Assembly (NCBI GenBank): GCA_000733355.1
Contig: JNVV01000008.1
Span: 287,244-351,243 of the forward strand
DNA: 64,000 nucleotides
Source of the DNA: Falciphora oryzae
Taxonomy: Eukaryota; Ascomycota; Sordariomycetes; Magnaporthales; Magnaporthaceae
Direction: 5' to 3'
In this document: piece after piece, positions 10,582 to 21,036 of the stretch
How the letters are laid out: each line of letters begins with the position of its first letter
How positions within the stretch are numbered: the first letter of the stretch is position 1
Program-made: the position numbers and the translations under genes
The notes under the pieces: generated by a model
What the model saw: only the letters and a program-made list of their open reading frames with translations
Databases searched by the model: none
What the model was told of the DNA's origin: nothing

Positions 10582-11601
10582 CTAGGCTGATGATCCTGCC
10601 GAAATAGGGGGCAGGTCCGTGATGCGAGTATCGGCTATGGTCTCGGCGAATCCATCACCAAACACCTGCGCCGGCGTCTGGAAGCCGGGCCGGGCCTCGC
10701 CCGCCAGAACGCGCCGCGCGGCCTCGGCCGCGGCCAGCGGCGTGAAGCTGTAGCCGTTGACCGTGTCCAGCACAGAGCAGGCGACCGTGCCGTCGCGCGC
10801 CGTGACCTGCACCGCGGCCTGGTAGCGGTTGGCCTCACGCTCGGCAGCGGTTGGCCCCTCGGGCAGGTCCGCGACGTCGCCCTGGGGAAAAGCGTTGCCA
10901 GAAACATACACAAAGGTCTCGACGTCGGGCACGCCCGTGGCGCGGCCGATGGTGATGAGGTCGGGAAGCGTGGCGGCAAAGCACGAGATTGGAACTCCGG
11001 AGCCGAAATCAAACAGGGCGGTTCCCACCGCCTCCTCGGGCCGCGGCGAGACCTGATCGTCGCGGCGCCACAGCGTTTCGGCGACGAGGTTCTCACGCAC
11101 GCTGATGGCCGAGCCGCGCGACATGGCGCCCGCGACGTGCAAGGCGACGGCGATTTTTTTTAGGGTCCTGCACCCGCGCCGCCGCGCGGCCGGCAAGGCA
11201 GCCCAGCATCGCCACGCTGCCGCCGCTGCCCGGCAGCAACATGGACCCGCAGCCTTGGCATCAGCACCTAGCCCCTCTGCCAGACGGTAGCTGTCGAGCT
11301 CGGCCGCGATGTCGAGGTAGTGGGCGCCTGCGCGGATGGCGGCGCGCATCAGGGGCTCGGCGGTGCGCATGTAGGGACCGGCGCAGTTAAGCAGGACCGA
11401 GACGTCGGCCAGGGCGGCGTCTATTGCGTTGGGCTCGGATACGTTGAACACCCGATGCTCGGCACCGAGCTCCTCGGACAGCTTGGCGAGCGGCTCGGGA
11501 GAGCGTCCGGCTACGACGAGCGGGAGACCGAGCGACTTGGCATGTGCCGCGGCCATGCGCCCCGTGTAACCAGTGGCACCATAGATGATGAGCTTGGACA
11601 T
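10582..11601 (-). CDS. Saccharopine-dehydrogenase-like NAD(P)-binding protein with two compensating frameshifts
   Basis: The open frame gives 339 residues starting MSKLIIYGATGYTGR. This is a Rossmann fold whose GATGYTG loop (residues 8-14) binds NAD(P), as in the saccharopine dehydrogenase / trans-acting enoyl reductase family. NCAGPY, HYLDIA, AMSRGS and the C-terminal GYSFTPLAAAEAARRVL are all family-like. Between the KAAG and KKIAV segments the annotated frame turns into Cys/Arg/Ala-rich nonsense. The next frame instead encodes the expected MLLPGSGGSVAMLGCLAGRA (inside plus positions ~11162-11245). A one-base deletion near 11244-11249 and a one-base insertion in the T8 run at 11154-11161 would explain this. 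The substrate is unknown; members include reductases acting on saccharopine-like or polyketide substrates. It is either a sequencing error or a gene altered over ~30 residues. Confidence 0.8.
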   Translation of the reverse strand: MSKLIIYGATGYTGRMAAAHAKSLGLPLVVAGRSPEPLAKLSEELGAEHRVFNVSEPNAIDAALADVSVLLNCAGPYMRTAEPLMRAAIRAGAHYLDIAAELDSYRLAEGLGADAKAAGPCCCRAAAAAWRCWAALPAARRRGCRTLKKIAVALHVAGAMSRGSAISVRENLVAETLWRRDDQVSPRPEEAVGTALFDFGSGVPISCFAATLPDLITIGRATGVPDVETFVYVSGNAFPQGDVADLPEGPTAAEREANRYQAAVQVTARDGTVACSVLDTVNGYSFTPLAAAEAARRVLAGEARPGFQTPAQVFGDGFAETIADTRITDLPPISAGSSA

Positions 11602-12467
11602 GGCTGGTATGGTTGTAGTGCCTCGTGCGCCTGGAATCGATATCCGTTTCAGGAGTATTCAGCCCTTTCGTACGACATAGCCTGCCTCCTCACCCCCTTC
11701 TGGGGTGATTAATAGCACACGGCACCTGCATCGAGATGGCCGCTCACTCGATATGAGAGCTCGGAGTTACACTGAGCTTCGGCGTTCTCCAGCAGTAGCA
11801 CATAGCAGGTTTGACCGCCATTGCGCTTACTCACTTGCAGGTATCAATCGCCGTGAGCCAGGTCTAAAATATACATTTGTCAGCCTGGTCTAGCACTTCA
11901 ACTGGCTGCTCCAGCACGCCCTCAATTGATGTGATTGATATGGATGCATCATTTTTGCTCATACCTTTTGTGGTCGCACGAACCCGCCCATGCGCATTGG
12001 AAGGCTTGGCTCTCCATCGACGGCAGCAAGGCGCCAAGATGCAAAAGAGCCAGGGAAAAGGAACACATTCGAAATGAAAATGTCGGTCAAAACGTACGGT
12101 TCTGTGAGCGTCCGGCACAGCGGCAACAACGATTGCCGCAGTTTTCCGCATGCTTAATTCCACGCAGGCTGCCCCTCCCATCGTCGATGGCCTCGCCAAG
12201 GACCTCGCAGATGGACCAAACCGGTGGGGGATCCTTCATCCAGCCTGCCGACATTTGATACTCAGTAAACTCGGTAGCACGCGGGCGCAGACTCAGTCTG
12301 CCGCGCCATTCCTGCTCCTCGTATTCCGCGTACGCGCATTATTGCGGAGCCGCCAATGTCGCACCCTGAGCCTTATGGTCTTGATCAGGAACTGCTATCC
12401 CCGGGTCGCCGAGCCGGTGAATCGGTTCGGTTGTCGCTGTCCCCCGCGAGGCATCATTTTCGAGGAA

Positions 12468-12469
<2 letters not shown>

Positions 12470-12498
<29 letters not shown>
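12470..12498 (+). repeat. T29 homopolymer
   Basis: Twenty-nine consecutive T (A29 on the minus strand) in intergenic DNA. I see no element or target-site duplication attached, so it is recorded as a simple repeat. Confidence 0.9.
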
Positions 12499-14474
12499 GT
12501 GCCTTGGATATTTGGCTGAGTCACTCTTGGGGTGGAGGCAGAGGCCGTTTTTTTTTTTCCAGGCAGCCCTGTCGCGGGATACCCGTCCGTGTAAGATGCG
12601 TGGGATAAGATGCATCGTGCTCACAGCTCACACTTGGAGAATGGAGACTGACTGCTCCGCGCCGGGGTCTGAGCTGCAGCGGCGGCCCCGCGAGCGGACA
12701 TAGGGCTCGAGTGCGTCCACTCAGAGGGTCGCTGGCACAGTCGGGCCGGCCCTGCGCCCTCACCGAGGAGTCAACGGCTTGTTGTGTAGAGGTCGTCATC
12801 CGGGCTGGGCTGCCTCAGGTACCCCGCCGTCGCTCCCATCCGGCGTCAGCTGTAATCTCCCACCCGGCCACAGACACATCGCAGCGGCTCGTTCCAAGAC
12901 AAAAACGGGTGCCTGAAATGCGCGGACACACGAGGGGGCCCACCGCCAAAAGGACCTATGTGATCAAATCCGTCGACGACACCGGTGAGTTCGAGTGACT
13001 CTGCTGACATGCACGCGCCTTGGAAACCCTAGCGTTGCTCGCTTCTTAGATAATACTGGTGACCTAATCCAGGCCCCGTTTCTCTGCGGTTTCTAGAAAA
13101 AGAACATTCATGCAGGCGCTCTTTCCTGTTGCGGGCAGGATTGTGCGACGGTGGGTGGTGGCTGCCCGCTGGTTGAGATCAAATTTGACGTCAGCAGGCC
13201 CGGCGGCAAGCGTCTGGCACCCCCTGGGGCACCAGCGCAGTGGGCACCCACCCAGGTCATGGAATTTGATCTCCAATTCAATTGATTGATCTGCTTTGTG
13301 CTCCATGTGTCCTCCTGCGCATGCGATGCGAGCCACCACCACCACCCCGATCGAGCGTGGCTGTGTGAGGCCGCGCCAGTACGTACCCACGGCAGCACAA
13401 CATCTGATAGGTATCCCGATCGGGCAGGCTGGTGCTGACACTGGCTCACAGCCCTGTGGTTTATCCCACCTCGGAAAAGCTCCGAAGGCCGCTGGGCGAC
13501 CCGCCACACTGGGTGACTCGGGCTTTCTGGAGTCCCGTCCGACCAGACTGGCCCTTTTTAGCCCCCATTTTTAGACCTGACCTGGCGGTGTTCGCTTAAC
13601 AGCCCGCGTTGCCTACACCGTACGCGTATCTCAATTGACACCAGACTCGAACTCCGAGTCCCGCTGGTGCTGCTGCGAACCCCTAAGCTCCGGCCGGAGT
13701 GGCCTAACGGGCATTGGCCATTAGCCCCTTTTCTGGGTACCTAGCTTCGAGCCCCCAAAAAAGAAAGCTGCCAACACCAGTTGGCAATCGACGCCGTCGG
13801 GTCACAGAATCATGGGACGGCAGCCCCCTGACAACTGCCACCACCACCACACGTGGCTACCTGGATGCTCCTTGCAAGCCGGCCTGAATGGTCTGGTACA
13901 TGGGAACCTCTCCCAGTACATCCAGACGCATCTTGGATCCTTGTCGGCCCTTCTGGAAACGTCTCCGTCACCTCTTCTCATTTCATTTCATTCTGTCCTG
14001 GCCTGCAGATCCCATCCAAGGTACCTCCATTCTGCATGGCGTCCATGGCCCGTAGTCCGCCATGGTTCGGATTTTACCTGCTCGGGGTCCGCCTCTTACA
14101 CAGCAAAGTTACTGTAAGCCTCGTCAAGGAGGCTGAGAAGCGTCGAACGAGACCCCTTACTGCCTGCTTGTCCGTTTCTGTGCTTCCATCCATCCACCCC
14201 CATTCTCCGCCCCCCTGCCCTTCCCAGGCGGGACTTATGCCATCTCCTTCTCGACTGCACCCAACCAACCACACACCCAACGCATCTCATGCTAGTGCCT
14301 GGGGCTTGGAGAAGGGGGGTGTGAGTATGATGTTTTGTTCGAGATGGGGGGTGCGCGGTAAGGCAGGCTCCTTCGACTCCTTCCCTTGCCATCCCCGGCA
14401 CCAGCCGGCTCGCAACGTCTCTGCCCGGAGCCCCATCCAAGGTGCTTACCGTGGGTTGTCCCGAATCCCATCGC

Positions 14475-14482
14475 CTATAAGA
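14475..14482 (+). promoter_or_regulatory. TATA-box-like element for the GRSGYN gene
   Basis: CTATAAGA lies ~205 bp upstream of the ATG at 14684. It would place transcription start near 14505 and give a ~180-nt leader. That leader is rich in CAA/ACC and free of strong structure, as in highly expressed fungal genes. A second CTATATAT at 14602-14609 is nearer the ATG and may simply be leader. Confidence 0.4.
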
Positions 14483-14683
14483 ACGTCGAGGGATCCCGGA
14501 CCATGGGCCGTTTCTTTTTTGTTATCATCATCACCAACAACAAGAACAACATCTTCACTGCCACCACCAGAACAACCAACACCACCAAGCTACTCTCAGC
14601 CCTATATATCTACCGCCATCCCTCAACAACAAACAACCACGTTCTCCTCACCAAACCACATCTTCATCACCACATCTTTTGCA

Positions 14684-14917
14684 ATGGCTGCCACCACTTC
14701 CTTCGCTGCTACCCGCAACCCGGTCGTCTACGGCCGCTCTGGCTACAACAACAAGCCCGACGAGGATGACGAGCAGAAGCCCATCATGAACTTTGGCCGC
14801 TCCGGCTACAACAAGTGAGTTCCTCAACACGCTCGGCGAAGATCAAGACCAAGCAGGGATCCATACTAACAGCTCATCTTTCAGGGGCGGCGATGACGAC
14901 GAGGAGGACTCCTGAGC
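14684..14917 (+). CDS. 53-residue protein with duplicated GRSGYN motif (two exons)
   Basis: Exons 14684-14814 and 14887-14917. The 72-nt intron has donor GTGAGT, branch ACTAAC and acceptor TTTCAG, and splicing gives 162 nt including TGA. The protein begins MAATTSFAATRNPVV, then YGRSGYNNK (residues ~16-24), a short acidic linker DEDDEQKP, then FGRSGYNKG (~37-45) and an acidic tail DDDEEDS. There is no signal peptide, membrane segment or dibasic cleavage site. I do not recognise the family. The motif layout recalls, without matching, the repeated GRGGAGN blocks of DUF3602 small fungal proteins. Perfect intron signals, a CAA-rich leader, a TATA-like box and a GC-rich frame make it a real, probably well-expressed gene. 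Its role is unknown. Confidence 0.75.
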
Positions 14918-15376
14918 AACCAACTCATCTGCTCCGAGAGAGAAACCACTCAGACCCGACTGGGCGAGTGAAATCTCGATCCTCTTACCCTGTCTCATTA
15001 TGCAAACAACAACAACAGCATCATCTATCGGAGTTTCTGGCATCGGGATATAGACGGCACCGAACAAAGCATATAGAATGGGAAGGAAACGCATCACACG
15101 CGGGCAATCCGAGTGTTGGAGAGGCAAAGACTGATTTACCGCATTAGACCGGCGCAGGAGGATTTCTTTTTACCCCACCCCTCACTCTCGCTTCTTTACA
15201 CCCCCAACATTAGATCTCATTTGTTATACCCCCATCTTTTTTATCCCCTCGATTCGAGGAGAGGAGAGGAGAGGGGCTAGCATATAGACTGGACGGATCT
15301 CGAGGAGGCATCGCTGCCTCTGAACTCGACATCGCTGTGTTCTAGACTAGACTGTTTCCTAATTGTACTATCAACT
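14918..15376. other. Convergent intergenic region
   Basis: About 460 bp between the ends of two convergent genes. CAACAA-type and GAGGAGAGGAGAG simple sequence and pyrimidine-rich AT DNA fit two 3'UTRs. No gene seen. Confidence 0.5.
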
Positions 15377-17426
15377 TCATTTCCCTACACAAAATCTAGA
15401 GTTTGCAGTGACTTGTTAGTGCCTAAAATCAAGCACATAAAAAGGGTGATTGCAAAACCTACTTCTCGAAGATGACACCCAACACCTCCTCGACATCTCC
15501 CGAGTCTCCTCGGCCCGTGATGGCGGCCAGGGTGGCGGCGGCATACCTGAGGTGCTCCGCGGCGAGGACAACATCCGGCTCCTCGCGGCCGCAGTCGTGC
15601 ATGTCGGACGCCACCCCGCCCTGGCCACGAGCAGCCTCAGCAAGAAAATCCTCCAGGTGGCCGCGACAGCGGGCCAGGAGCTGGCGCTGGCGCTCCGTGA
15701 CGCCAAGCAGGTCCTGCATGTCCGGGGGCAGGCATGTCAAGGACTCGAACGAACGGGCCAGGCCGTCGACCAGAGCCTGGACCGACCCCGGGTCAGCATC
15801 GTCGGGGTGCTGCTGCCGCTGGTTGGCGGTTTCTGTTGTGGCTGTCAGCTCTATGGTGGCTTTGCCATGTGGATGCGCCTCAGGGGCGTGGCGCCGGCGG
15901 TGGCCCCCAAGGCCGTGGTCACTGCTGCTCGCGTCAGCACACTCCTTGCACGAGATGGTCAGTGGCTCAGCAGTGTGGAGCTCGGGAAACCGCGCCAAGA
16001 CGTGGGCCTTGAACCCGTCGACGAGGTCTTTGAGTTCTGACGCGGACACGAGCTCCCGCTTGTTGACGACGACGATGCGCTGCCGGGCCTGCGCCGCCAG
16101 CCGCAGCGTCTCCTCGTCGTACCGGACCCGGTGCGTCTTCCTCCCCTCTGACCCGACTGCTTCGATTGACGCCAGGGCGATGATGACGTCCGAATCCTCC
16201 GCCTTTGCCTTGGCCCGCCTGATGCCTTCCTGCTCGACCAGGCCAATGTTGCTGCTGCTGTTATCGGGTGATGCTGCTACCACGTTTCCATGCTCCGGCT
16301 GCGACCCCTGGCGATCGGGCTTGGCAGCGGACCTGAACCCAGCAGTGTCGGCAAACGTGCACAGGTAGCCACGGATGTCCAGGCTCGCCTCGACCACATC
16401 CCGCGTCGTCCCGGCCTCGGTAGACACGATGGACGCCTCGCGGCCGACAATCAGGTTCATGAGCGAGCTCTTGCCCGCGTTGGGCGGCCCCACCAGCGCG
16501 ACGCGGATCCCCTTGCGCAGCAGCTCGGCGCGCTGCCCTCCCGCCTCGTGCAGAGCAATAGAGCGCAGCGTCTCTTTGGCGAGGGACGCGACGTTGGCCA
16601 GCAAATCAGCAGGCGACTCTTCAAAGTGCTGGTCCTCGGAGAAGTCGATGAGGGCCTCGATCTCGGCGCGCGCGAGCAGCAGGGAGCGGCGCCAGGACTC
16701 GTAGGACCGCCCCAGGGCGCCCGAGCTGCCGCGGACGGCGGCGCGCCGCTGCTGTTCCGTCTCGGCGTCGAGTGCGTCGCCTAGCGACTCGACCTGCGCC
16801 AGGTCCAGGCGCCCGTTGAAGAAGGCGCGCCGCGTGAACTCGCCCGGCTCCGCGTACCGGACGTCGAGGCTGCTGCTGCTGCTGTTGCGAGCGCACCGAG
16901 GGATCGCCGAGAGCACGGCCTTGACGGTCGCGGAGCCGCCGTGCGTGTGCAGCTCCAGGACGTCCTCACCCGTCACCGACTTGGGGCCCGGGAAGTAGAG
17001 GACTAGGGCGCCCGAGTCCAGGACATCACTGGCTCTTTCGGGGCCGGGCTCATGTAGCGCCCTCATCACTGCATATCGGGGCTTGGGGATGGCCTTTCCA
17101 GGACATAGCCGCTGGTAAACTTCCAAGCAGTCTGGGCCAGAGATCCTTATGACTGCCACGCCGGCCCTCCCCTGGGCCGAGGACAGGGCGTAGATGGTGT
17201 CATTGTCGGATGCCCTAAACACGTGGCGTTCTATGCCTGGAGATGCGTTTCTGGAGTGGATTTTCCTGGTTCCAGGCTCACAAGTCACGGAGCCATGTTG
17301 TGTCTCTCTCGCTGTTGTTGCCCCTGGACAATGTGAAGCCACAAGGAAGCGTGGGGGAGGCCTTCCCCGACGACTGATTGCATATAAATATGGTAGGCCC
17401 CACCTCTTGAAGGCGGGCCGAAACAT
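15377..17426 (-). CDS. MSS1: Mitochondrial tRNA modification GTPase MSS1/MnmE (two exons)
   Basis: Minus-strand exons 17426-15463 and 15395-15377, with a 67-nt intron (15396-15462: donor GTAGGT, branch CTAAC, acceptor CTCTAG). Product about 660 aa. A basic presequence-like N-terminus fits mitochondrial import. The TrmE N-domain follows (DTIYALSSAQGRAGVAVIRISG ends before residue ~100; GEFTRRAFFNGRLDLAQ). The embedded G domain has P-loop GPPNAGKSS, switch GTTRD and DTAGFR, and the protein ends with the helical domain. The first exon alone stops after VIFEK. The 19-nt second exon restores FCVGK, the conserved C-terminal Cys motif needed for wobble-uridine (U34) modification. Partner would be MTO1/GidA. 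The gene diverges from MAK16 across 433 bp. Low-complexity insertions are present near the G domain end. Confidence 0.93.
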
Positions 17427-17859
17427 TGGCTTGTTCCTGAACTACCGGAATCAGTCATCTACGCCCGTACAGCGTAATGTTGAAGGCCATCCGGACATGG
17501 GAAAACGAGGTGTTGAAAGTCTGGCATTGATTTCTCCATGTCTGGATTCTTTCCACACCAAGCAGAAAGCTTCCCAATTGATGTTCCCTGTCCATGCAGC
17601 GGCGGTCCCACATTGAGCGGAGGCGGATATGTCCAATCACCAATCGCGATAGGGACAGGACCCCGCTAAAATTTTCGTTCTGCAAACGCTTCAGCCATCG
17701 CTTTTTTTCTGCTTCGCGAAGCCGAAGAGCCTGCCCCTCCGCTTCCGTTAGAAAACTCAGTCCTTCGCTGCTTGCGACACGGCGGATACCGTCTTTACCG
17801 ACCCCTAGAAAGCTCGACCATCTCGGTGTCTGACCACAGGATAGCCCCCGGCCGCCAAA
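17427..17859. promoter_or_regulatory. Bidirectional promoter region between MSS1 and MAK16
   Basis: A 433-bp divergent intergenic region. It includes AAAATTTTC near 17668, which resembles the yeast ribosome-biogenesis RRPE element (AAAAATTTT), on the MAK16 side. The match is short and its use in filamentous fungi is not established here. Confidence 0.4.
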
Positions 17860-19034
17860 ATGGCGTCCGACGAAATTGTATGGAATATCATCAACCAGCA
17901 GTTCTGCGCCTTCAAGCTCTCGTGGGTTCTCTCTTCACATCCGGCTTCAGCTTCCTCGGTGACACCCTGTGCTAACAAGGGCATATCGCATACAGAACTA
18001 CGAAGAACCAGAACTTCTGCAGAAACGAGTACAACTCGACCGGCTTTTGCAACAGGCAGTCCTGCCCTCTGGCCAACTCACGATATGCCACCGTCAGGTC
18101 GCACCCGACCAAGGACACCCTCTACCTATACATCAAGACCATTGAGCGCGCGCACCTGCCGAGCAAGCTATGGGAGCGCATCAAGCTGTCCCAGAACTAC
18201 GCAAAGGCTCTCGCCCAGATCGACGAGAAGCTGATGTACTTCCCCAAGTTCCAGAGACACAAGGTCAGTGAGGTGGTGTGAAACCAAAGAACTGAAGCAC
18301 TGCAGCTCTAGTATTACATCATGTCCACGTAGGCTAACAGGGGGCTCTCATCACGCTTCCACTAGGCCAAGCAACGTCTTACCCGCCTCACCCAAGTCCA
18401 GATCCGCATGCGGAGGATAGCCGCAGAAGAGGAGCGTCTCGGCGAGAAACTGGTCCCCAAGCTGGCGCCCAAAGTCAGGCACCGCGAGGCTGCACGTGAG
18501 CGCAAGGCAGAGGCTGCGGCCAAGCTGGAGAGGACCATCGAGCGCGAGCTCATCGAGCGCCTCCGCCAGGGCGCCTACGGCGACCAGCCCCTCAATGTCA
18601 GCGAGGCCATCTGGGGCAAGGTCCTCAAGGCGCTGGAGCGCGAGGGCGAGGGCGTCCGCGACAAGGACCGCGACACTGGAATCGAGGTTGACGAGGATGG
18701 CAACCCGATCGAGGAGGAGGATGAGGAAGACGAGTCGGAGGAGGAAGAGGAGGAGGTCGACGGCCAGGTCGAGTATGTCAGCGACATTGAGGAAAGCGAG
18801 GACGAGCTCGGCGACATCGAGGACTGGCTCGGTAGTGAGGACGGCTCCGAGGAGGAAGACGATGACGAGGAGGACGGCTCCGAGGACAGCGACGACAGCA
18901 AGTCGAAGCGCAAGACCGCGACGGGCGACAAGCGCAAACGTGGACGGGTCGTTCGGATGGCGGCAAAGCGCAAGAAGGTCCAGCTGGAGAAGGAGATCGA
19001 AGGCCCAGCAAAGGAGAAGCTGCTGGCTTTCTAA
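17860..19034 (+). CDS. MAK16: Ribosome biogenesis protein MAK16 (three exons)
   Basis: Exons 17860-17921, 17996-18263 and 18366-19034; 999 nt, 332 aa. Introns carry GTGGGT/CTAAC/ACAG and GTCAGT/CTAAC/CTAG signals. The N-terminus ([20 protein letters not shown], then [19 protein letters not shown] and [11 protein letters not shown]) is the strongly conserved Mak16 / L28e-like domain with its Cys cluster. The middle is basic and helical. About residues 210-280 are a long Glu/Asp-rich acidic stretch, and the end is Lys/Arg-rich ([15 protein letters not shown]), a nucleolar-localisation-like tail. Mak16 acts in nucleolar 60S pre-ribosome assembly, with Rpf1 in early 25S rRNA domain formation. The gene looks complete and functional. 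Confidence 0.96.
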
Positions 19035-20052
19035 AATGGGTTGTATCGCATTCACAAGGGCCCATAGTATCCCGCCTTGGAACGTCCGGCGCCATGTCAT
19101 CAAGCACGGGAATCTGCAGGCTTTCTCTGCGCGTTTAGGACTTGCTATTTGTTCACTATGGGATACTGGGAGAAACGACGGGAAGCTCAAGATACCAGAA
19201 TTGCGCGTATCGATCGCGACGCCTAGCGCAAGCCACCCCTGGCGCCGTACCTAACTGTATTCAAGCCTGATATTTGTGATCCTCGTTGCCAGTTTGTGAC
19301 AGCGAGTGAATGTCACAAATAAATTGTGAATTATGTGATACACCAGGACTTATTGATAGCACAACGAGTGAAGCCCCTGAAACCCGCCCAGCAATGGGCT
19401 CAATGCGGTCCGTCTCCAGAATACTGTCAGGGCCAGGGCGAAGGCGGTGGCCGAATCATGGAGCCAGGCCCGGTTTCCAGACACCGCCAGCAAAAGAGCG
19501 GGCGGGACATTCAATGCTGGAATCCGATTTGAAACAAAAATTCCAAGCAGCGACAGCGCCGTCAGCGGAGCCATCAAATCGGCGGTTCCATCTTATCAAT
19601 TTGACAACAAACTCTTTTTTCGAGTCTTCAAGGTCCCGGGCCGGCAGCTCTCTCCCTACAGGACAACTCTAAATAGGGGGTGGTCTGAATCGCTGGCAAA
19701 CAAACCATCGAGGAGGGCCTTGCTAGAAGAACCGGCTCGAATTGGCGCCGATGAATCAGGCGTGAACTTCCGTCATCGACCGTCGCTGACTTGCCGACTC
19801 CCATCCACGATCTCGACAATCAGCCCCTCGTGAAGCACAGCCTACCCAGCCATCTCTGACGAGCCACGACCCGCCACACATAAGCGCGCTGAAAAGCGAA
19901 AAGATAGGAGGCCGCCAGATACCCCCGGCTTCGGGGACGCCACAACCTACCTCGAACCTAGCTCGCGAATGCATCCGGCAATCAAATCGAGAGAACAAGA
20001 CCAAGAACAGTAAACCAAAGGGGAGGGGAGGAAGACCACAAGCAAGCCCACC
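19035..20052. other. Intergenic between MAK16 and MSO1-like gene
   Basis: About 1 kb. The first part is 3'UTR-like with TGTGACA...TGTCACAAAT palindromic sequence at ~19294-19321, which could form a hairpin. The remainder is promoter and leader for the gene at 20053. No gene seen. Confidence 0.45.
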
Positions 20053-21036
20053 ATGTCGGCCTGGTACTCCAACATCCTGACGACGACCACGTCGCGCATC
20101 ACGAACCTGCGCACGACGCTCCTGGGCGGCGACGCCGACGGCGACACCGAGGACGACACCAACGTCTGCCGCGTCCTGCGCGCCTACTACACCGAGAAGG
20201 GCCGCCCATTCCCCGGCTGGCTCCCGCCCGACCCCAAGGCCCCGCCGCCCGCCGCCCCCGTCTACGCCCAGCCCGCCGTCGGCAGCCGGTACGGAGCCGC
20301 GCCCGGAGGAGCGGGAGGAGCAGGAGGTGGCACGGCCAGCGGGCTCAGCTCACTCTGGGACACGTCGGGCGGCGGCGGCAGGCAGGACCAGCAGTCGCTG
20401 CGGCAGGGCCGGGGCCAGCCGCCGCCGATGCGCGGGCAGCAGCAGCAGCAGCAGCAAGGTGGCGGGCGGTTGAACCCGTTCGGCGGCGGAGGTGGCGGCG
20501 GCGACTCGCGCGACGAGGTGCAGGCGCGCCCGCTGCCCAGCCAGCGCGCGGGGAGCTACCAGACGGCATACGGAGGGGGAGGAGGTGGCGGCGCCGGCAC
20601 GCCGCCGCCGGGGAGCGGAGGGTCGGCGCAGGATAGGCTGCGGAACAGGCTCTTCCGCGGCGGTGGGGGCGGCGCGGCCAGCGGCGGGGCTAGGACCGTC
20701 AGCCCGGTCGGCAGCGGCCCGTACCAGCCACCGGCTCCTAGCGGCGGCGGCGGCGGCGGTGGTGGTGGGTATGGTGGTGATAGCGGAGGGGGTTACGGCG
20801 GAGGAGGCAGGGCAGGCGGAGGCGGAGGTGGAGGCTACGGTGGCGGAGGCGGGGGATACGGTGGTGGAGGCGGCGGCGGTGGTGACTACGAGGACCGGTT
20901 CGCGCCTGGCGGGATGTACGACAGCGCGCCATCTGGGTACGGCGGCGGCGGCGGTGGCGGCGGCGGTGGACGACAAGTGGGCGGCCTGCCATCGGGACCG
21001 AGGAGAGGCTTACCACAGGGGCCACGGATGCGATGA
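20053..21036 (+). CDS. MSO1: MSO1-like Sec1-binding exocytosis protein
   Basis: An intronless 327-codon gene. Residues ~1-62 match the Mso1 Sec1-binding domain: MSAWYSNILTTTTSRI, then the acidic DGDTEDDT, then VCRVLRAYYTEKGRPFPGWL. In yeast Mso1 binds the SM protein Sec1 and promotes SNARE assembly at exocytic sites. The rest is low complexity: a Q7 tract near residue 130, Pro/Gln-rich segments, RLRNRLFRGG in the middle and very long Gly runs (residues ~220-315), with Tyr-Gly repeats resembling prion-like or phase-separating sequence. The tail ends PRRGLPQGPRMR. Domain identity is clear. The Gly-rich tail is longer than anything I recall in yeast Mso1. Confidence 0.85.
   Translation: MSAWYSNILTTTTSRITNLRTTLLGGDADGDTEDDTNVCRVLRAYYTEKGRPFPGWLPPDPKAPPPAAPVYAQPAVGSRYGAAPGGAGGAGGGTASGLSSLWDTSGGGGRQDQQSLRQGRGQPPPMRGQQQQQQQGGGRLNPFGGGGGGGDSRDEVQARPLPSQRAGSYQTAYGGGGGGGAGTPPPGSGGSAQDRLRNRLFRGGGGGAASGGARTVSPVGSGPYQPPAPSGGGGGGGGGYGGDSGGGYGGGGRAGGGGGGGYGGGGGGYGGGGGGGGDYEDRFAPGGMYDSAPSGYGGGGGGGGGGRQVGGLPSGPRRGLPQGPRMR

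Larger units (their letters stand above)
11602..14683. other. 3.1 kb intergenic region with a T29 tract and a long promoter
   Basis: No supported gene on either strand. It holds a T29 run (12470-12498), a T10 run near 12550-12559 and scattered CCACC/CACC repeats. The last ~900 bp are CT- and CA-rich and probably form the promoter and leader of the small gene at 14684. A TATA-like element at 14475 supports this. Confidence 0.45.

Noticed and set aside
13690..13760. Possible tRNA near GGCCGGAGTGGCC...CTTCGAGCCC
   Set aside because: The acceptor stem does not pair and no anticodon arm forms; the resemblance is limited to a few short strings.
14684..14917. GRSGYN gene as a fungal RiPP precursor
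   Set aside because: Tyr-containing repeats are suggestive, but there is no signal peptide, no Kex2 dibasic sites and no UstYa/DUF3328, tyrosinase or peptidase partner nearby.
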